Below, piece by piece: positions 32,297 to 33,431 of a stretch of 33,431 nucleotides of DNA. The stretch lies in the NCBI GenBank assembly GCA_000277445.1, contig AJWJ01000246.1, forward strand, positions 1-33,431, given 5' to 3'. Numbering within the stretch: the stretch's first letter is position 1; each line of letters opens with the position of its first letter. Under the pieces are notes generated by a model. That model did no database searches, had not been told where the DNA came from, and saw only the letters and a program-made list of their open reading frames with translations. Made by a program: the position numbers and the translations under genes. This DNA comes from Polysphondylium violaceum. Lineage: Eukaryota; Evosea; Eumycetozoa; Dictyosteliales; Dictyosteliaceae.

Positions 32297-33208
32297 TCAA
32301 TTGTTATTGTTATTGTTATTGTTATTGTTGTTATTATTTCCGGTGGTTCTAATATGGAATCTATGCCATTGTTCAAAAATAATTTCAATCCCATTGTTGT
32401 TGGTATTGTTGTTTTTGTTATTTGAGCAATTGGAGCAATTGGAGCAATTGTTTTGAGGGGGTTGAGGTGGTTGGGGTGGTTGGGGTGGGAAGGCATAGGA
32501 GTAGGTGGTGGATTGGGGTTGTTGTGGTTGTTCTTCGTCACCAACAGCTGGGGTGTTTGGGAAGGTGGTTGAAGATTTAAACGGCTTTAAATTTTCACTT
32601 GCACTTGGACTGGATGGTTTCCATGAGAATTTGGGACATGGAGTCATTGGAAGATTGTTATTATTATTATTATTATTAATAATAGTAGTGGTTGTGGTTG
32701 TGGTTACAATGGAGTTGGCGTTATCTCTTTTAACAATTGATTTTGATACATATGGAACCACTTGCCAATCTTGATGAGATTTGTTGTCGTTGGATGGTGG
32801 GGAATAGATATTGACCTCCATGGATGGTCTAATGATGATTTGGTTGTTGGCTGGACCCTCAATCATTAAAGTTGGTTCTGATCCTTGAATTAAAAGTTTT
32901 TTAATTTCAACCTTGTTTTCATCGTTAGATGGGCATCTCTTGGCAGGCTTTTCATAGCTTGAACCACTGGTGACTTCATCGTGGGAATCATCAATTTTAA
33001 TATAATGAGATTTATTGGATGATGGCTTTTCAAATCTATGTGTGGTAACACCTTTACAATCATCACAGGTACAAAAAACTGGTAAATCTTTTAATTTTGA
33101 TTGATCATAATAACACTTTGGTAAATGGAAATAAAGTGATTCTTGGATGGTTTTGGAACAAAGTGGACAAGAGAACCCAACAGTTTGTGAAGTTTCTGAA
33201 TATGTCAT
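32297..33208 (-). CDS. Zinc-finger protein with low-complexity tail, unknown function
   Basis: Single exon, 303 residues. The N-terminus has a finger with C14-x2-C17-x10-H28-x3-C32 (CPLC...HLPKC), followed by C46, C48 and C51 (FCTCDDC), perhaps a second metal site. Residues 60-150 contain strand-like segments with no recognised domain. The rest is low complexity: Thr7, Asn8, Pro/Ser, a PPQ repeat, three CSN units encoded by a repeated 9-mer, and a final Asn13 running straight into the TGA stop. It converges with FPGS (126-nt gap). The zinc-binding call is from motif spacing; nucleic-acid or protein binding cannot be told apart. Confidence 0.72.
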   Translation of the reverse strand: MTYSETSQTVGFSCPLCSKTIQESLYFHLPKCYYDQSKLKDLPVFCTCDDCKGVTTHRFEKPSSNKSHYIKIDDSHDEVTSGSSYEKPAKRCPSNDENKVEIKKLLIQGSEPTLMIEGPANNQIIIRPSMEVNIYSPPSNDNKSHQDWQVVPYVSKSIVKRDNANSIVTTTTTTTIINNNNNNNNLPMTPCPKFSWKPSSPSASENLKPFKSSTTFPNTPAVGDEEQPQQPQSTTYSYAFPPQPPQPPQPPQNNCSNCSNCSNNKNNNTNNNGIEIIFEQWHRFHIRTTGNNNNNNNNNNNNN

Positions 33209-33431
33209 TATTTATTTATTTTTATTTACAAATAAAATAATTTACAACAGAGTAATAATACAATTAATTATTTTTACAAATTAAAAAAGATAGATAATAA
33301 AAAAAACAAAATAAACAAAAATACAACAAAAAAAAAATATAGATAAATAAGAGATAAAATGGAATAAAAAAAAAGAATGAAAACTTTACAGACTATAAAT
33401 CAAAAAATAAAAAAAAACGATCCCTTTACTT
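33209..33431. other. A+T-rich end of window
   Basis: Upstream region of the zinc-finger gene, almost only A and T with A runs; no gene seen. Confidence 0.6.

Overview
The window looks like nuclear DNA of a dictyostelid social amoeba. Intergenic DNA is extremely A+T-rich with long A or T runs. Introns are short (55-116 nt, one of 285 nt) with GTAAGT-like donors and A/T-rich bodies. Proteins carry poly-Asn, Ser and Thr tracts. Two genes closely match dictyostelid proteins: a Vps34-type PI 3-kinase (pikE) and an XPB helicase (repB). I do not name the species. Exon models below come from joining reading frames across GT...AG introns and were checked for phase by hand; no transcript data were used.

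Layout, left to right. Plus strand: BAR-RhoGAP protein (872-3054), WDR4/Trm82 tRNA m7G methyltransferase subunit (3375-4865), mitochondrial MTO1/GidA (5294-7465), leucine-rich repeat protein (8576-11074), TKL-type protein kinase (11389-13203). Minus strand: a head-to-tail array of four paralogues that each combine a coiled coil, a KCTD-type BTB (T1) domain and a TLDc domain (13260-18780), then a short-chain dehydrogenase (19020-19919). Plus strand: Vps34 PI 3-kinase in five exons (20950-23702) and a 2H phosphoesterase (23934-24587). Minus strand: ribosomal protein L9 (24818-25672), XPB/ERCC3 helicase (26108-28554), a small secreted Cys/His/Gly/Ser-rich protein (28866-29472). Plus strand: folylpolyglutamate synthase (30286-32170). 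Minus strand: a small zinc-finger protein with low-complexity tail (32297-33208).

Most genes are conserved housekeeping functions: tRNA modification, translation, transcription/repair, folate metabolism and endosomal PI3P signalling. They share no obvious pathway. The lineage-specific part is the BTB-TLDc array, which is the best candidate for an under-described system. By family knowledge it would link a Cullin-3-adaptor-like BTB module to a TLDc module of the kind that binds the V-ATPase. No tRNA, rRNA, CRISPR, transposon or virus-derived element was recognised.
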